The notes beneath the pieces are model-generated. The model was not told the DNA's origin. It did not search any database and was given only the letters and a program-made list of their open reading frames with translations. Of a stretch of DNA of 64,000 nucleotides, positions 33,586 to 42,468 are shown piece by piece (position 1 is the first letter of the stretch; each line of letters starts with the position of its first letter). The translations under genes were made by a program, and so were the position numbers. The DNA lies in the NCBI RefSeq assembly GCF_018324685.1, contig NZ_AP023354.1, positions 496,001 through 560,000 on the forward strand, written 5' to 3'. This stretch comes from Actinocatenispora sera. GTDB lineage: Bacteria; Actinomycetota; Actinomycetes; Mycobacteriales; Micromonosporaceae.

Positions 33586-34776
33586 GTGAGCGCCGCGCTG
33601 CGAGATCGGCTGGACGCGGCGACCGCCGAGCTGGACCCGCCGTTCGCGGCGGTCGATCTGACCGCGTTCCGTACCAACGCGGCCGAGCTGCAGGCCCGCG
33701 CGGCCGGCCGGCCGATCCGGGTGGCGAGCAAGTCGGTGCGCTGCCGGGCGCTGCTGTCCGCCGCCCTGGCCGAGCCGGGCTTCGCCGGCATCATGGCGTT
33801 CACCCTGCCCGAGGCGGTGTGGCTGGCCCGGTCCGGCCACCCCGACGTGCTCGTGGCGTACCCGAGCGTGCACCGCGCGGCGCTCGCCGAGCTGTCCGAC
33901 GAGACCCTCGCCGAGCGCATCACCGTGATGATCGACTCGCCGGAGCAGCTCGACCTGATCGACTCGGTGCTGCCGAGCAACCGCCCGCCGGTACGGGTCT
34001 GCCTGGAGCTGGACGCGTCCTGGCGGCCGCTGTTCGGCGCGGCGCACATCGGGGTCCGGCGCTCGCCGCTGCACACCCCGGCGCAGCTGGCCCGCGCGGC
34101 CCGTACCGTGGTCGCCCGGCCGGGGTTCCGGCTGGTCGGCGTGATGGCGTACGAGGCGCACATCGCCGGGCTGCAGGACCACCCGCCGGGCCGCCCGCTG
34201 TACGGTGCGCTGCTGCGCCGCATCCAGCACGTCTCCCGGTCCGAGCTGGCCGCCCGGCGCACCGCCGCGGTCGACGCGGTACGGCAGGTCGCCGAGCTGG
34301 AGTTCGTCAACGGCGGCGGGACCGGCAGCGTGCACACCACCGCGGCCGAGCCGGCGGTCACCGAGATCGCCGCCGGCTCCGGGCTGTACGGCCCGGCCAC
34401 GTTCGACGGCTACGCGGCCTGGCGCCCCCATCCGGCGGCGTTCTTCGCCCTGCCGGTGGTGCGCCGCCCGGCACCGGGCGTGGTCACCGTGCTCGGCGGC
34501 GGCTGGGTGGCCTCCGGCGTACCGCGCGGCGACCGGTTGCCGCGCCCCACCCTGCCGGCCGGGCTGCGCTACGTCGGCACCGAGGGGGCCGGCGAGGTGC
34601 AGACCCCGCTGACCGGGCCCGGGGTGCGGGAGCTGGCCATCGGCGATCGGGTGTGGTTCCGCCACGCCAAGGCGGGCGAGCTGTGCGAGCGGGTCGACGA
34701 GCTGCACCTGGTCGACGGCGACCGGATCGTCGACACCGTCCCCACCTACCGCGGCGAGGGCCACGCCTTCCTCTGA
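33586..34776 (+). CDS. Alanine-racemase-fold PLP enzyme (amino acid deaminase/aldolase type)
   Basis: This 396-residue protein has the fold-III PLP barrel of D-threonine aldolase and D-serine dehydratase relatives. The PLP Lys is in RVASKSVRC (about residue 48), and phosphate-binding segments are EFVNGGGTGSVHTT and AAGSGLYGP. The C-terminal beta domain has GDRVWFRHAKAGELCER, with the metal-binding His and Cys of D-threonine-aldolase-like enzymes. The GTG start has GGAG eight bases upstream. As I recall, actinomycetes often carry this gene next to a sugar-lactone oxidase gene, which lies 3.4 kb downstream here. The substrate is not established. Confidence 0.82.
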   Translation: MSAALRDRLDAATAELDPPFAAVDLTAFRTNAAELQARAAGRPIRVASKSVRCRALLSAALAEPGFAGIMAFTLPEAVWLARSGHPDVLVAYPSVHRAALAELSDETLAERITVMIDSPEQLDLIDSVLPSNRPPVRVCLELDASWRPLFGAAHIGVRRSPLHTPAQLARAARTVVARPGFRLVGVMAYEAHIAGLQDHPPGRPLYGALLRRIQHVSRSELAARRTAAVDAVRQVAELEFVNGGGTGSVHTTAAEPAVTEIAAGSGLYGPATFDGYAAWRPHPAAFFALPVVRRPAPGVVTVLGGGWVASGVPRGDRLPRPTLPAGLRYVGTEGAGEVQTPLTGPGVRELAIGDRVWFRHAKAGELCERVDELHLVDGDRIVDTVPTYRGEGHAFL

Positions 34777-34778
34777 TC

Positions 34779-35321
34779 TCAGCTCGCGTCCGCGCCCTCG
34801 GCCTCGATCTCGTCCAGCGACGCGGTGCGGGCCAGCTCGTAGCGGCCGCGCTCGCCGAGCACGAACACCTCCACGTTGTAGCCGACGATGTCGCCGTCCT
34901 CGTCCTCGTTCTCGGTGATCCGCCAGAACTCGGGGATGCCGAGCTTCGCGTACAGGATCGGCTTGTCCCGGAAGTCGTTCTCCGCCGTGCTCGGCGACAC
35001 CACCTCGACCGCCAGCGCGATCTGATCGGGGGCGAAGTACGCCTCGCGCAGATCAGGCTCGCCCTTGAACACGCCGACATCGAGCACGCGCGTCTGCTTC
35101 GTCGCGATGCGGATGCCGACCTCCATACCGGCAACCAGACCGCGACCACGAAACATCTGAACAAGGCCCATCTGGACGTTCGTGTGCCACTGGGCAGCGG
35201 GTGTCATCACGAGAATGTTTCCCCCATGGAGTTCGAAACGGGTACCGGGAGGGAGCAATCCCTCGGCGGTCTCCACAGTGAACCCCTCGCCCGCAACTCC
35301 GCGATCGGTCGTCGCTGCCAT
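34779..35321 (-). CDS. Uma2-family (DUF820) putative endonuclease
   Basis: This 180-residue protein has the PD-(D/E)XK-like Uma2 fold: GTRFELHGGNILVMTPA at the front, then DVGVFKGEPD, and ALAVEVVSPSTAENDFRDKPILYAKLGIPEFWRI with the catalytic Glu and Lys. Such genes are frequent in actinomycetes and cyanobacteria and have no firmly known role. GGAGGT seven bases before the ATG at 35321 fixes the start and excludes the longer open frame. It stands alone, converging on the PLP enzyme gene. Confidence 0.87.
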   Translation of the reverse strand: MAATTDRGVAGEGFTVETAEGLLPPGTRFELHGGNILVMTPAAQWHTNVQMGLVQMFRGRGLVAGMEVGIRIATKQTRVLDVGVFKGEPDLREAYFAPDQIALAVEVVSPSTAENDFRDKPILYAKLGIPEFWRITENEDEDGDIVGYNVEVFVLGERGRYELARTASLDEIEAEGADAS

Positions 35322-35416
35322 CGTGCGCACCTCCGGTCGTGGTCCCGACAACCAGGGTAGGAGGTACCGGCGCCGCCGCGCCGGGCCACGCGCGGGCCGG
35401 CGCTTGCCGGCGGCGG

Positions 35417-36067
35417 TCAGACGGTGACGTAGTTGGCGAGGTACTGCCGGATCAGCGCCTTGGCCTCGGTGATCACCGCGGGGTCGCCGTCCGGCGTGCG
35501 ACGGAAGGCGAGCTTGATCAGCGCGTCGCCGGTCTCCACCGCGATGGTCAGGGCGAAGTCGAGCCGCTCGTCGGCGGTCAGATCGAACCGCTCGACCAGC
35601 ACGTCGCGCAGCTTGCCGACGATCACGTCGTTGTTGTCCCGGTGCTCGTCCAGCAGGTGGGTGTCGACGATGTCGCCGAAGTGCAGGCCCCGGAAGCCCG
35701 GGGTGCTGCGCTGCATCTCGACGTACTCGTCGATGACCGCGTCGACGCCGTCCCACCAGTGCCGCAGGCCGCCGTCGGTGAAGCGGCGGGAGATGTGCTG
35801 CAGGTACGTCTCCAGGTTGCGGACGGTGACCGCCTGCACGACGGCGCGCTTGTCCGGGAAGAACTGGTACACCGAGCCGATCGCGACGCCGGCGCGTTCG
35901 GCCAGCAGCGTGGTGCTCAGCCCGTCGTAGCCGAGTTCGTCGACGAGTTCGGCGCAGGCGTCGAGCATCCGCTGCACCCGCGCGGCGCTGCGCTCCTGGA
36001 CCGGAACGCGCCGCAGCGGGGCGCCGCCCTTCCGCCCGGACGCCTGCCGGCCCTGCGCCACCGTCAC
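35417..36067 (-). CDS. TetR-family transcriptional regulator
   Basis: This 216-residue repressor has the TetR HTH at about residues 26-74 (VQRMLDACAELVDELGYDGL, then TLLAERAGVAIGSVYQFFPDKRAV). The C-terminal ligand domain is helical, with DAVIDEYVEMQRSTPGFRGLHF typical of actinomycete TetR proteins. The start is GTG at 36067. It is divergent from the membrane EEP gene at 36282, which it may control. Confidence 0.9.
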   Translation of the reverse strand: MTVAQGRQASGRKGGAPLRRVPVQERSAARVQRMLDACAELVDELGYDGLSTTLLAERAGVAIGSVYQFFPDKRAVVQAVTVRNLETYLQHISRRFTDGGLRHWWDGVDAVIDEYVEMQRSTPGFRGLHFGDIVDTHLLDEHRDNNDVIVGKLRDVLVERFDLTADERLDFALTIAVETGDALIKLAFRRTPDGDPAVITEAKALIRQYLANYVTV

Positions 36068-36074
36068 CGCCCCC

Positions 36075-36263
36075 TCACCGTGCGCGCACCCGGCCAGCGA
36101 GTGCGCCGGGTGGTGCGGAACCGCCCACCAGACCTAGGATCGCACCACTTCGTGCCGGCCCCGCCGCGGAGTACGCGGCGGCCGCCGCCGACCCTGGGCG
36201 GGCCCGAGTCGCGTTGTCCATCATGCCCGATGCGATCTTGACGGCGTTGACGTTGCCAGACAT
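36075..36263 (-). CDS. Possible small ORF upstream of the TetR gene
   Basis: A 62-residue frame starting MSGNVNAVKIASGMMDNATR ends eight bases before the TetR gene start. Its first 20 codons have the G/C-rich third positions expected of coding DNA here; the later part is Ala/Gly-rich and less convincing. No ribosome binding site or good promoter is seen. It may be a gene remnant or chance. Confidence 0.25.
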   Translation of the reverse strand: MSGNVNAVKIASGMMDNATRARPGSAAAAAYSAAGPARSGAILGLVGGSAPPGALAGRVRAR

Positions 36264-36275
36264 GAGGAGTATTCA
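36247..36275 (+). promoter_or_regulatory. Promoter of the EEP membrane gene (leaderless)
   Basis: TTGACG (36247-36252), a 17-base spacer and TATTCA (36270-36275) precede the ATG at 36282 by six bases, so transcription would begin at the start codon. Confidence 0.5.
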
Positions 36276-36281
36276 CCTATC

Positions 36282-38147
36282 ATGACCCGGCGGATCCTGG
36301 CGACGGCGCTCGGCGTCCTGTTGCTCCTCGACGCGCTGCGCGTCTTCCTGCCCTCGCTCATCACGATCTTCGGCGACGCCGGCAGTACCTCGCCGGCCCT
36401 GCTCGGCGGGTTCGCGCTGGCGTGGTTCGCCGCCGGCCTGGTCGCCGCCGTCGTCGGCCGGTACACCTACAGCGGGGTGGTGCGGGCCGCCGGCGCCGCG
36501 GCCCTGCTCGCCGGGCACCTCGCGCTGCTGTTCACCGACGGCGGCCAGCCCCAGCTGTACGCGGCGGCCGTCGCCGTCGCCGGCGGCTACTGGTACATCA
36601 CCGGCGATGCGCTCTCCGGCGCCCGGCTCGCCGCGACCGACCGCACCCAGCCGCGGCTCGTCGGCGCCTGGCACGCGGTCGGCGTCACCGCCGGGCTCGC
36701 CGCCGGTACCGTGCTGGACACCCTGCTGAGCACCGAGGACCTGATCTGGCGGCACGGTGCCGGCTGGATGCTGCTGCGGATCGCGCTGCTGGTCGCGTTC
36801 GCGATCGCCGTGCTCGCCACCGCCGCGCTGCACGTGCCCGCCGGCGCCCCCGCCCGGCGGTACTGGTCGGCCGTCGGCCCGGCGATCCTGCTGTACGGGG
36901 TGCTGACCGGCGCCGCCGCCCGCGCCGGTGCCGGCACGATGCCCGCGCCGCTCGCGGTCGCCCTGGTCACCGGCGCCGGCGTACTGGCGGTGCTCGTCGC
37001 GGCCCGCCCCAGGCTGACGGGTACCGCCTGGGTGCCGGCGGTGGCGCTGCCGCTGCTGGTGCTCGCCACGTTCCCGACCACCGACGGCGGCCAGGCCACC
37101 TGGTACGGGCCGGTCGCGCAGGCGCTCGGCGCGCTGGCACTGGCCGGCTGCCTCGGCTGGGCCGGACTGCCGGGCAGCGGCGCCGGGTCGATCTGGCGCG
37201 GCCTCGCGGCCGGCGGCGGGCTGTTCGGCGCGGGCGCGTTGCTGTTCGGCTACTACGCCGCCTACGACGCCTCGATCGGCATCCCGAACGGGATCCTGCT
37301 GCTGATCGCGGCGCTGTGGATCGGCGCCACCGCGGCCCCGTGGCGCCCGATCCGGGCGACGGTGCGGCAGCGGCCGGCCACGATCGTGGCGATCCCGGTG
37401 CTCGCCGTGCTGGCCGGGCTGGCCGGCGCGTTCGTGGTGACGGCGCCGCCCGCGGCGGCCGACGCGTCCGGCAACAGGCTGCGGCTGGTCACCTACAACA
37501 TCCGGATGGGGTTCGACCTGCGCGGCCGGTTCGCGGTGGCCGACGTGGCGGCCGCGCTCGCCGCGCAGCACCCGGACGTGGTGCTGCTCAACGAGGTCGA
37601 CCGCGGCTGGTTCCTCAACGGCGGCCACGACGACCTGGTCGCGGTGGCCCGCCGGCTGCACATGGCCTACGAGTTCGGGCCGGCGGCGGACCAGGTGTGG
37701 GGCGACGCGGTGCTCACCCGGCTGCCGATCCGGCAGGTACGCCGGGTCGCGCTGCCGGCCGAGGGGCCGACCGGCGCCGGCGCCCTCGCCGTCACCGTGT
37801 CGCTGGGCGACACCGACCTCGCCGTGGTGGCGACGCACTTCCAGCCGGCCGGGGACACGCCGCCGCAGTCGCAGGCGCGGGCCGCGGCGAAGCTGGTCCG
37901 TACGCTCGGGCCGCGGGTGGTGCTGGCCGGTGACCTGAACGCGCAGCCTGGTTCGCCGGCGCTCGCGACGCTGGAGTCCGCCGGGCTCAGCGAGCAGCGG
38001 TCCGTGCCGTCCTATCCGTCGAATCACCCGATCAAGCACATCGACCACGTGTACGCCACGAACGCCGTCACCGTCTCGGACCTGGTGGCGGTGCGCACGA
38101 CCGCGTCGGATCATGTACCGGTGGCCGTCGAGCTGGAGGTGCGATGA
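36282..38147 (+). CDS. Membrane protein with C-terminal endonuclease/exonuclease/phosphatase domain
   Basis: This 621-residue protein has about twelve membrane helices (residues 1-400) and an EEP-fold domain (about 403-621). The EEP motifs are LVTYNIRMG, LLNEVDRG with the metal Glu, LAGDLNAQPGS, HIDHVYAT and the final SDHVPVAVEL, so all catalytic Asp, Asn and His residues seem present. The domain probably faces outward and may act on phospholipids or other phosphodiesters rather than DNA. The start codon lies just after a -10 element, giving a leaderless message. The last four bases overlap the oxidase gene. Confidence 0.85.
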   Translation: MTRRILATALGVLLLLDALRVFLPSLITIFGDAGSTSPALLGGFALAWFAAGLVAAVVGRYTYSGVVRAAGAAALLAGHLALLFTDGGQPQLYAAAVAVAGGYWYITGDALSGARLAATDRTQPRLVGAWHAVGVTAGLAAGTVLDTLLSTEDLIWRHGAGWMLLRIALLVAFAIAVLATAALHVPAGAPARRYWSAVGPAILLYGVLTGAAARAGAGTMPAPLAVALVTGAGVLAVLVAARPRLTGTAWVPAVALPLLVLATFPTTDGGQATWYGPVAQALGALALAGCLGWAGLPGSGAGSIWRGLAAGGGLFGAGALLFGYYAAYDASIGIPNGILLLIAALWIGATAAPWRPIRATVRQRPATIVAIPVLAVLAGLAGAFVVTAPPAAADASGNRLRLVTYNIRMGFDLRGRFAVADVAAALAAQHPDVVLLNEVDRGWFLNGGHDDLVAVARRLHMAYEFGPAADQVWGDAVLTRLPIRQVRRVALPAEGPTGAGALAVTVSLGDTDLAVVATHFQPAGDTPPQSQARAAAKLVRTLGPRVVLAGDLNAQPGSPALATLESAGLSEQRSVPSYPSNHPIKHIDHVYATNAVTVSDLVAVRTTASDHVPVAVELEVR

Positions 38148-39445
38148 CCAGTCCACAGTGGACGAACTGGGCCGGCAACCAGCGGGCCGTCGCGCGTGAG
38201 GTCGCCGAGGCCGGCTCGGCCGAGCGGGTCGCCGAGATCGTCGGCCGGGTACGCGAATCGGGCGGCACGCTCAAGGCGATCGGGTCCGGGCACTCGTTCA
38301 CCGGCGCGGCCCGCACCGACGGGGTGCGGCTGGCGCCGGCGAGCGGGCGCTACGCGGTCGACCGGGAGGCGAAGCGGGTCACCGTACCGGCGGGGATGCC
38401 GCTGCACGAGCTGAACCGGGTGCTCGCCGCGGTCGACCTGGCGCTGCCGAACCTGGGCGACATCGACCGGCAGACGATCGCCGGCGCGATCTCCACCGGT
38501 ACCCACGGCACCGGCGCGAAGCTGGGCGGGTTGGCCACGTTCGTCGCCGGGCTGACGCTGGTCACCGGCACCGGTGAGGTGCTGCACGCCTCGCCGACCG
38601 AGAACCCGGACGTGTTCGAGGCGGCCCGGTTGGGCGTCGGCGCGGTCGGCGTGCTCACCGAGCTCGAACTGTCCTGTGTGGACTCCTTTCCACTGCGGGC
38701 AGACGAGCGGCCGATGCCGCTGGACACCGTTCTGTCCACAGTGGACGAACTGGCCGCGGCCAACGACCACTTCGAGTTCTACTGGTTCCCCTACACCGAG
38801 CTGACCTCGGTCAAGCGCAACAACCGGCTCGGCCCGGACGAGGCGCCGCACCCGCTGCCGAAGTGGCGGCAGGTGCTCGACGACGAGCTACTGTCCAACA
38901 CCGCCTTCTCGGTACTGTGCAAGCTGGTGCGCCGCGCGCCGGCGCTGGCGCCGCGGGTCAACGGGCTGTCCGCGCGGGCGCTGTCGGCCCGCAGCTACGC
39001 CGACCGGTCCGACCGGGTGTTCTGCACGCCGCGCCGGGTCCGGTTCGTCGAGATGGAGTACTCCATCCCGCGGGAGGCGCTGACCGAGGCGTTCGCCGGG
39101 CTGCGCCGGGCGGTCGAGACCTGCGGCGTGCGCATCGCGTTCCCGGTCGAGGTGCGGGTCGCGGCGGCCGACGACGTCTGGCTGTCCACCGCGCACGGCC
39201 GGGACGCCGCCTACCTCGCGGTGCACCAGTACGTGGGAATGGCTTACGAGCCGTACTTCCGCGCCGTGGAGGCGGTGATGCGCGGCCTGGACGGCCGGCC
39301 GCACTGGGGCAAGCTGCACTGGCGGGACGCGGACTCGCTGCGCGCGAGCTACCCGCGGTTCGACGACTTCGTCGCGGTGCGGGACCGGCTCGATCCGGAC
39401 CGCGTGTTCGCCAACGACTACACCCGGCGCGTCTTCGGCGACTGA
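38144..39445 (+). CDS. D-arabinono-1,4-lactone oxidase family FAD enzyme
   Basis: This 433-residue oxidoreductase has the PCMH-type FAD domain with IGSGHSFTGAA, in which His50 should bind FAD covalently, and TIAGAISTGTHGTG. The C-terminal ALO domain contains MEYSIPREALTEAF, RVAAADDVWLSTAHGRDAAYLAVHQY, and HWGKLHWRDADSL with the HWxK signature. The family oxidises sugar 1,4-lactones or alditols with O2. It is coupled to the EEP gene by ATGA. Two copies of the GTCCACAGTGGAC palindrome, each followed by GAACTGG, lie within this gene (38151 and 38734). Confidence 0.92.
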   Translation: MTSPQWTNWAGNQRAVAREVAEAGSAERVAEIVGRVRESGGTLKAIGSGHSFTGAARTDGVRLAPASGRYAVDREAKRVTVPAGMPLHELNRVLAAVDLALPNLGDIDRQTIAGAISTGTHGTGAKLGGLATFVAGLTLVTGTGEVLHASPTENPDVFEAARLGVGAVGVLTELELSCVDSFPLRADERPMPLDTVLSTVDELAAANDHFEFYWFPYTELTSVKRNNRLGPDEAPHPLPKWRQVLDDELLSNTAFSVLCKLVRRAPALAPRVNGLSARALSARSYADRSDRVFCTPRRVRFVEMEYSIPREALTEAFAGLRRAVETCGVRIAFPVEVRVAAADDVWLSTAHGRDAAYLAVHQYVGMAYEPYFRAVEAVMRGLDGRPHWGKLHWRDADSLRASYPRFDDFVAVRDRLDPDRVFANDYTRRVFGD

Positions 39446-39455
39446 GCCCGGCCCC

Positions 39456-39516
39456 GTCGATCAGGAAGTCCCGTGGCCGGACCGCGACGTCGTCCCGGCA
39501 CCGCACCATGATCGAC
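39456..39516. terminator. Weak TGATCA-type palindrome between convergent genes
   Basis: GTCGATCA (39456-39463) pairs with TGATCGAC (39509-39516). It is a shorter member of the palindromic family and lies between the oxidase gene and the DinB-like gene. Confidence 0.45.
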
Positions 39517-39539
39517 CGGACTGGTGGTCGGGCACGCCG

Positions 39540-40109
39540 TCACGGGGTCCAGGTCGGAGCGCGGCCGGCGAGCGCGACGACCCGGTCGAGCAGCGGCGCG
39601 TCATCGGCCACCGGTACCGGCGGGGCGAACAGCCCCTCCTGTCCCTTGCCGCCGGTGCGCTCCACCGTGGCGGTGACCCAGCCGTGCGCGGCCCGCAGCG
39701 CCGGCTCGTCCGCCCGGTACGGCGCGCCGATCGCGCGGGCCAGATCCCAGCCGTGCAGGACCAGCTCGTCGGTGACGATCTGGCCGGCCATCGCGCCCGG
39801 CATCTCCCGGCCGAAGAACTGCACGGTGCCCTCCCACGCCGCCGGCAGCTGCCAGGCGTCCGCGAGCTCGTCCAGCACCCGGGGCAGCCGCTCCCGCCAG
39901 TCGGCCGGCAGCTCGGTCGGCCGCGGGCCGCCGGGTACGGCCTGCTTCTGCGCCAGCATCCGGAACCCGACGGTGAGCTGCGCCAGGTGCGCGAGCAGCT
40001 GCCGTACGGTCATCTCGGCGCACGGCGTCGGACCGTCGAGCTGGTCGTCGCGCACCCGACCGACGAGACCCGCGACCTCGCGCGTGATCGGCTCCAGGTC
40101 CACCACCAT
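39540..40109 (-). CDS. TIGR03086/DinB-fold mycothiol-dependent-type protein
   Basis: This 189-residue four-helix protein resembles the maleylpyruvate-isomerase/DinB group. It has the N-terminal TPCAEMTVRQLLAHLAQL with a metal-binding His, and DELVLHGWDLARAIG with the second conserved His. Metal binding and a mycothiol-linked or detoxifying role are known for relatives; this one's substrate is unknown. I chose the ATG at 40109, just after GGGGGAG; GTG codons directly after it are alternatives. Confidence 0.82.
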   Translation of the reverse strand: MVVDLEPITREVAGLVGRVRDDQLDGPTPCAEMTVRQLLAHLAQLTVGFRMLAQKQAVPGGPRPTELPADWRERLPRVLDELADAWQLPAAWEGTVQFFGREMPGAMAGQIVTDELVLHGWDLARAIGAPYRADEPALRAAHGWVTATVERTGGKGQEGLFAPPVPVADDAPLLDRVVALAGRAPTWTP

Positions 40110-40166
40110 GGCTCCCCCTCGCATCCGCCGTACCGGGCCGTGCCGGTTTCATGATGGCAGCCCGCA

Positions 40167-40280
40167 CCGGCCCCGGCGGCGCGGGCCCGGACCACCGCAG
40201 TCCGGTGCCGGCGGCGGGGGCCCGGGGGCGACCGCACGCTCGGTGCCGTGGCGGGGGCCCGGTCGCGACCGCGGCGGGCC
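40167..40280. repeat. 38-bp degenerate tandem repeat after the class A-like hydrolase gene
   Basis: About three imperfect units with a period near 38 bp share GCGGGGGCCCGG and GCGACCGC segments; GGTGCCG begins units at 40204 and 40242. The tract ends eight bases before the stop codon at 40288. Confidence 0.55.
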
Positions 40281-40287
40281 GGCGGGA

Positions 40288-41625
40288 TCAGCGGCGGGCG
40301 GCGAGTTCCAGCCCGCCGCGGGCGAGCGCGAGCACCTCGGGCAGCAGCGCGGTCTCGTCGAACGCCTGCTCGGGGTCGGACAGCAACAGGCTGGCGGCGA
40401 CCTGCTCGCCCCGTTTCGTACCGGCGAGGAAGTTCACCGTGAGCACCCCCGGTTCGCTGCCGCCCTTGTACCAGACCAGCGGGAACCGGCGCCGGTCCAA
40501 CCCGATGTACTGGTCGTTGGTGGACATCGCGGTGCCGAGCGGCGCCATGCCGCCCACGCGGTACCGGTCGGACAGGCCGGCGAGCGCCCGGCAGATGTCG
40601 GCCGGCGTGGCGAACCACTCCAGCGTGTTGACCCGGCGCGGTGTCGTCCACGGCGTGATGGCCGACAGCGGTACCCGGTCGACCCGCGCGAGCCGCGCCC
40701 GCCGGACCGGGACGGGGGCCCGCTGGTAGCCGGCGGCCAGCCGCGGGTAGTCGTGGCCCTTGAGCACGAACAGCTCCCGGGTGGTCAGGAACGGCAGGTC
40801 GGCGGCGGGATCGGCGGTACCGAGGCGGCCCAGCTCGTGCTCGACCCGGGTCCGGCCGACCCGGTGGATCAGGTGATCGGCGGCGGTGTTGTCGCTGATC
40901 GAGATCATGTACCGGGCGAAGTCCGCCAGGCTGAGCTCGGTGCCGGCCGGTCGGTCCTGCAGCACCCCGCCGGGCAGGCTCTTCCAGTCGTCCCGGATCG
41001 CGAGCTGCTCCCGCCAGCTCGCCCGCCCGGCGGCGATCTCGTCGGCCAGCGCGCCCAGCACGTACAGCTTGAAGGCGGAGCCGAGCGGCCGGCGGGTGTC
41101 CGGCGCGATGCCGTGCACCACCGTGGTGTCACCGCCGCGGCCGATGCGGGCGGCGGCGAACGACACGTTCGGCGCCAGCGCCCGGGCCCGGCGGTCCAGC
41201 TCGGCCCAGGTCCGTGGCGTCTCGTGGTAGGCGGCGAACTTCAGGCCGGTGATCAGGCCGGTGTCCTCGACATCGACCCGCACGACCCACCGGCCCGCGC
41301 CGACGGCGAGCCGCTCCGCCCTGGTCGCGGTGCTGGCCAGGGACCGGCCGGCGGTCAACGGGCCGATCTGGGCGAAGACCTCGTTCAGCGCGTCCGCGCC
41401 GCCGATCGCCGCCAGCGTCTCGGCGGCGAGGTGCGCGGCCAGTTCCTCGGCCGGCACCGGCGCCTGCCGGGTGGCGCCGATCAGCCAGCGCAGCTGCCGG
41501 TCCGCGGCGTGCTCGGCGCGGTCCGGCTCGGCGCCGGCCGGCGTGCCGACCGCCACCCCGACCGCGACCGCCAGCGGCAGCGCGTACCCGACCGCCGACA
41601 TGATGCCGCGACGATCGATCCCCAT
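40288..41625 (-). CDS. Secreted class A beta-lactamase-fold serine hydrolase
   Basis: This 445-residue exported protein has a signal peptide (residues 1-32), an N-terminal region of about 120 residues that looks like the Cpa/DUF-type domain of actinomycete 'serine hydrolases', and a class A beta-lactamase domain. The active motifs are S183-A-F-K186, S244-D-N246 and WYKGGSEPG. A clear Glu166-type omega loop is not evident, so beta-lactam turnover is uncertain. It may act on peptidoglycan. The gene stands alone with a tandem repeat after its stop. Confidence 0.85.
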   Translation of the reverse strand: MGIDRRGIMSAVGYALPLAVAVGVAVGTPAGAEPDRAEHAADRQLRWLIGATRQAPVPAEELAAHLAAETLAAIGGADALNEVFAQIGPLTAGRSLASTATRAERLAVGAGRWVVRVDVEDTGLITGLKFAAYHETPRTWAELDRRARALAPNVSFAAARIGRGGDTTVVHGIAPDTRRPLGSAFKLYVLGALADEIAAGRASWREQLAIRDDWKSLPGGVLQDRPAGTELSLADFARYMISISDNTAADHLIHRVGRTRVEHELGRLGTADPAADLPFLTTRELFVLKGHDYPRLAAGYQRAPVPVRRARLARVDRVPLSAITPWTTPRRVNTLEWFATPADICRALAGLSDRYRVGGMAPLGTAMSTNDQYIGLDRRRFPLVWYKGGSEPGVLTVNFLAGTKRGEQVAASLLLSDPEQAFDETALLPEVLALARGGLELAARR

Positions 41626-41673
41626 GGGGCCCTCCCTCGTGTCTCGGGCCCCGCAGGATCTCCAGCCGGGCCC

Positions 41674-42375
41674 CTAGGTCTGTGCAACGGGCAGCACGAG
41701 CAGCCCGGCGATCGCACCGCCGTCGTCGTACGCGACGCGCAGGGTGGCGTCGCCCGCCTCGCAGCGGACCGCCACGTCCACCACCGTGTGCCGGCCGATG
41801 CGCCGGACGAACGTCGTGCCGATCCCCTCGTACCGGCCGATGCTGTCGGTCAGTTCGGCCCACACGGCGGCGAGCCTCGTGGCGTCGACGGCGCCCGCCA
41901 TCCGGGGCGAGAACCGGCTGACCACCGCCGGCCACCGGCCCTCGGTCAGGTCGACCAGGATCCGGACGGACCGGTCGGCGGCGTCCGGCAGCGGCGCCAG
42001 GCCGGTGTCCGAGCGCTCGCCGGCCCGCCCGAACCGCTGGTACGCCGCCTGCCGGGTGATCCCCAACGTCTCACCGATCACCTCCCAGGTCTCGCCGGCC
42101 GACCGGGCGGCGCGGACCGCCCGGTGCAGCCGGCGGTCGGCGGCGCGCAGCGCGTCGTGCGCCGCGATCACCTCCGTGAGCGGGTCGTGCTCCCCGGTGT
42201 CAACCGTCTCCTGACGATCGTGCCGTGTCAATTTCTCCTTCACGGCAGCCCGCTCTCGGCGCGCCGCACTGCGGCAGGTGGCGTCGCAGTAGAGTCGCAC
42301 CCGGCCCTTGGATTTCTTTTGTACCAACGGTTTATCGCACTGCCGGCAGCGCACCGGCGCCTCGTTGCCCGCCAT
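41674..42375 (-). CDS. Zinc-ribbon/HTH/DUF3887-like three-part regulator candidate
   Basis: This 233-residue protein joins three units. Residues 1-45 form a zinc-finger-like module (CRQCDKPLVQKKSKGRVRLYC, then DATC). Residues 80-125 contain a helix-turn-helix (WEVIGETLGITRQAAYQRFG). Residues 145-233 match a DUF3887-like alpha/beta domain (VVSRFSPRMAGAVDATRLAAVW) that in other proteins dimerises or binds ligand. It is probably a DNA-binding regulator. The ATG at 42375 follows GGGGGTGGG; the longer frame upstream is antisense to the acetyltransferase gene. It is divergent from that gene and may control it. Confidence 0.75.
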   Translation of the reverse strand: MAGNEAPVRCRQCDKPLVQKKSKGRVRLYCDATCRSAARRERAAVKEKLTRHDRQETVDTGEHDPLTEVIAAHDALRAADRRLHRAVRAARSAGETWEVIGETLGITRQAAYQRFGRAGERSDTGLAPLPDAADRSVRILVDLTEGRWPAVVSRFSPRMAGAVDATRLAAVWAELTDSIGRYEGIGTTFVRRIGRHTVVDVAVRCEAGDATLRVAYDDGGAIAGLLVLPVAQT

Positions 42376-42468
42376 GATCCCACCCCCTTTGCGTGCCGCA
42401 CGAAATACTAGTGCCGGCGGCACGAAAGGAAAAGCGTGCCGGCGTGCCAGGGATGGCAGGATGGGCGG

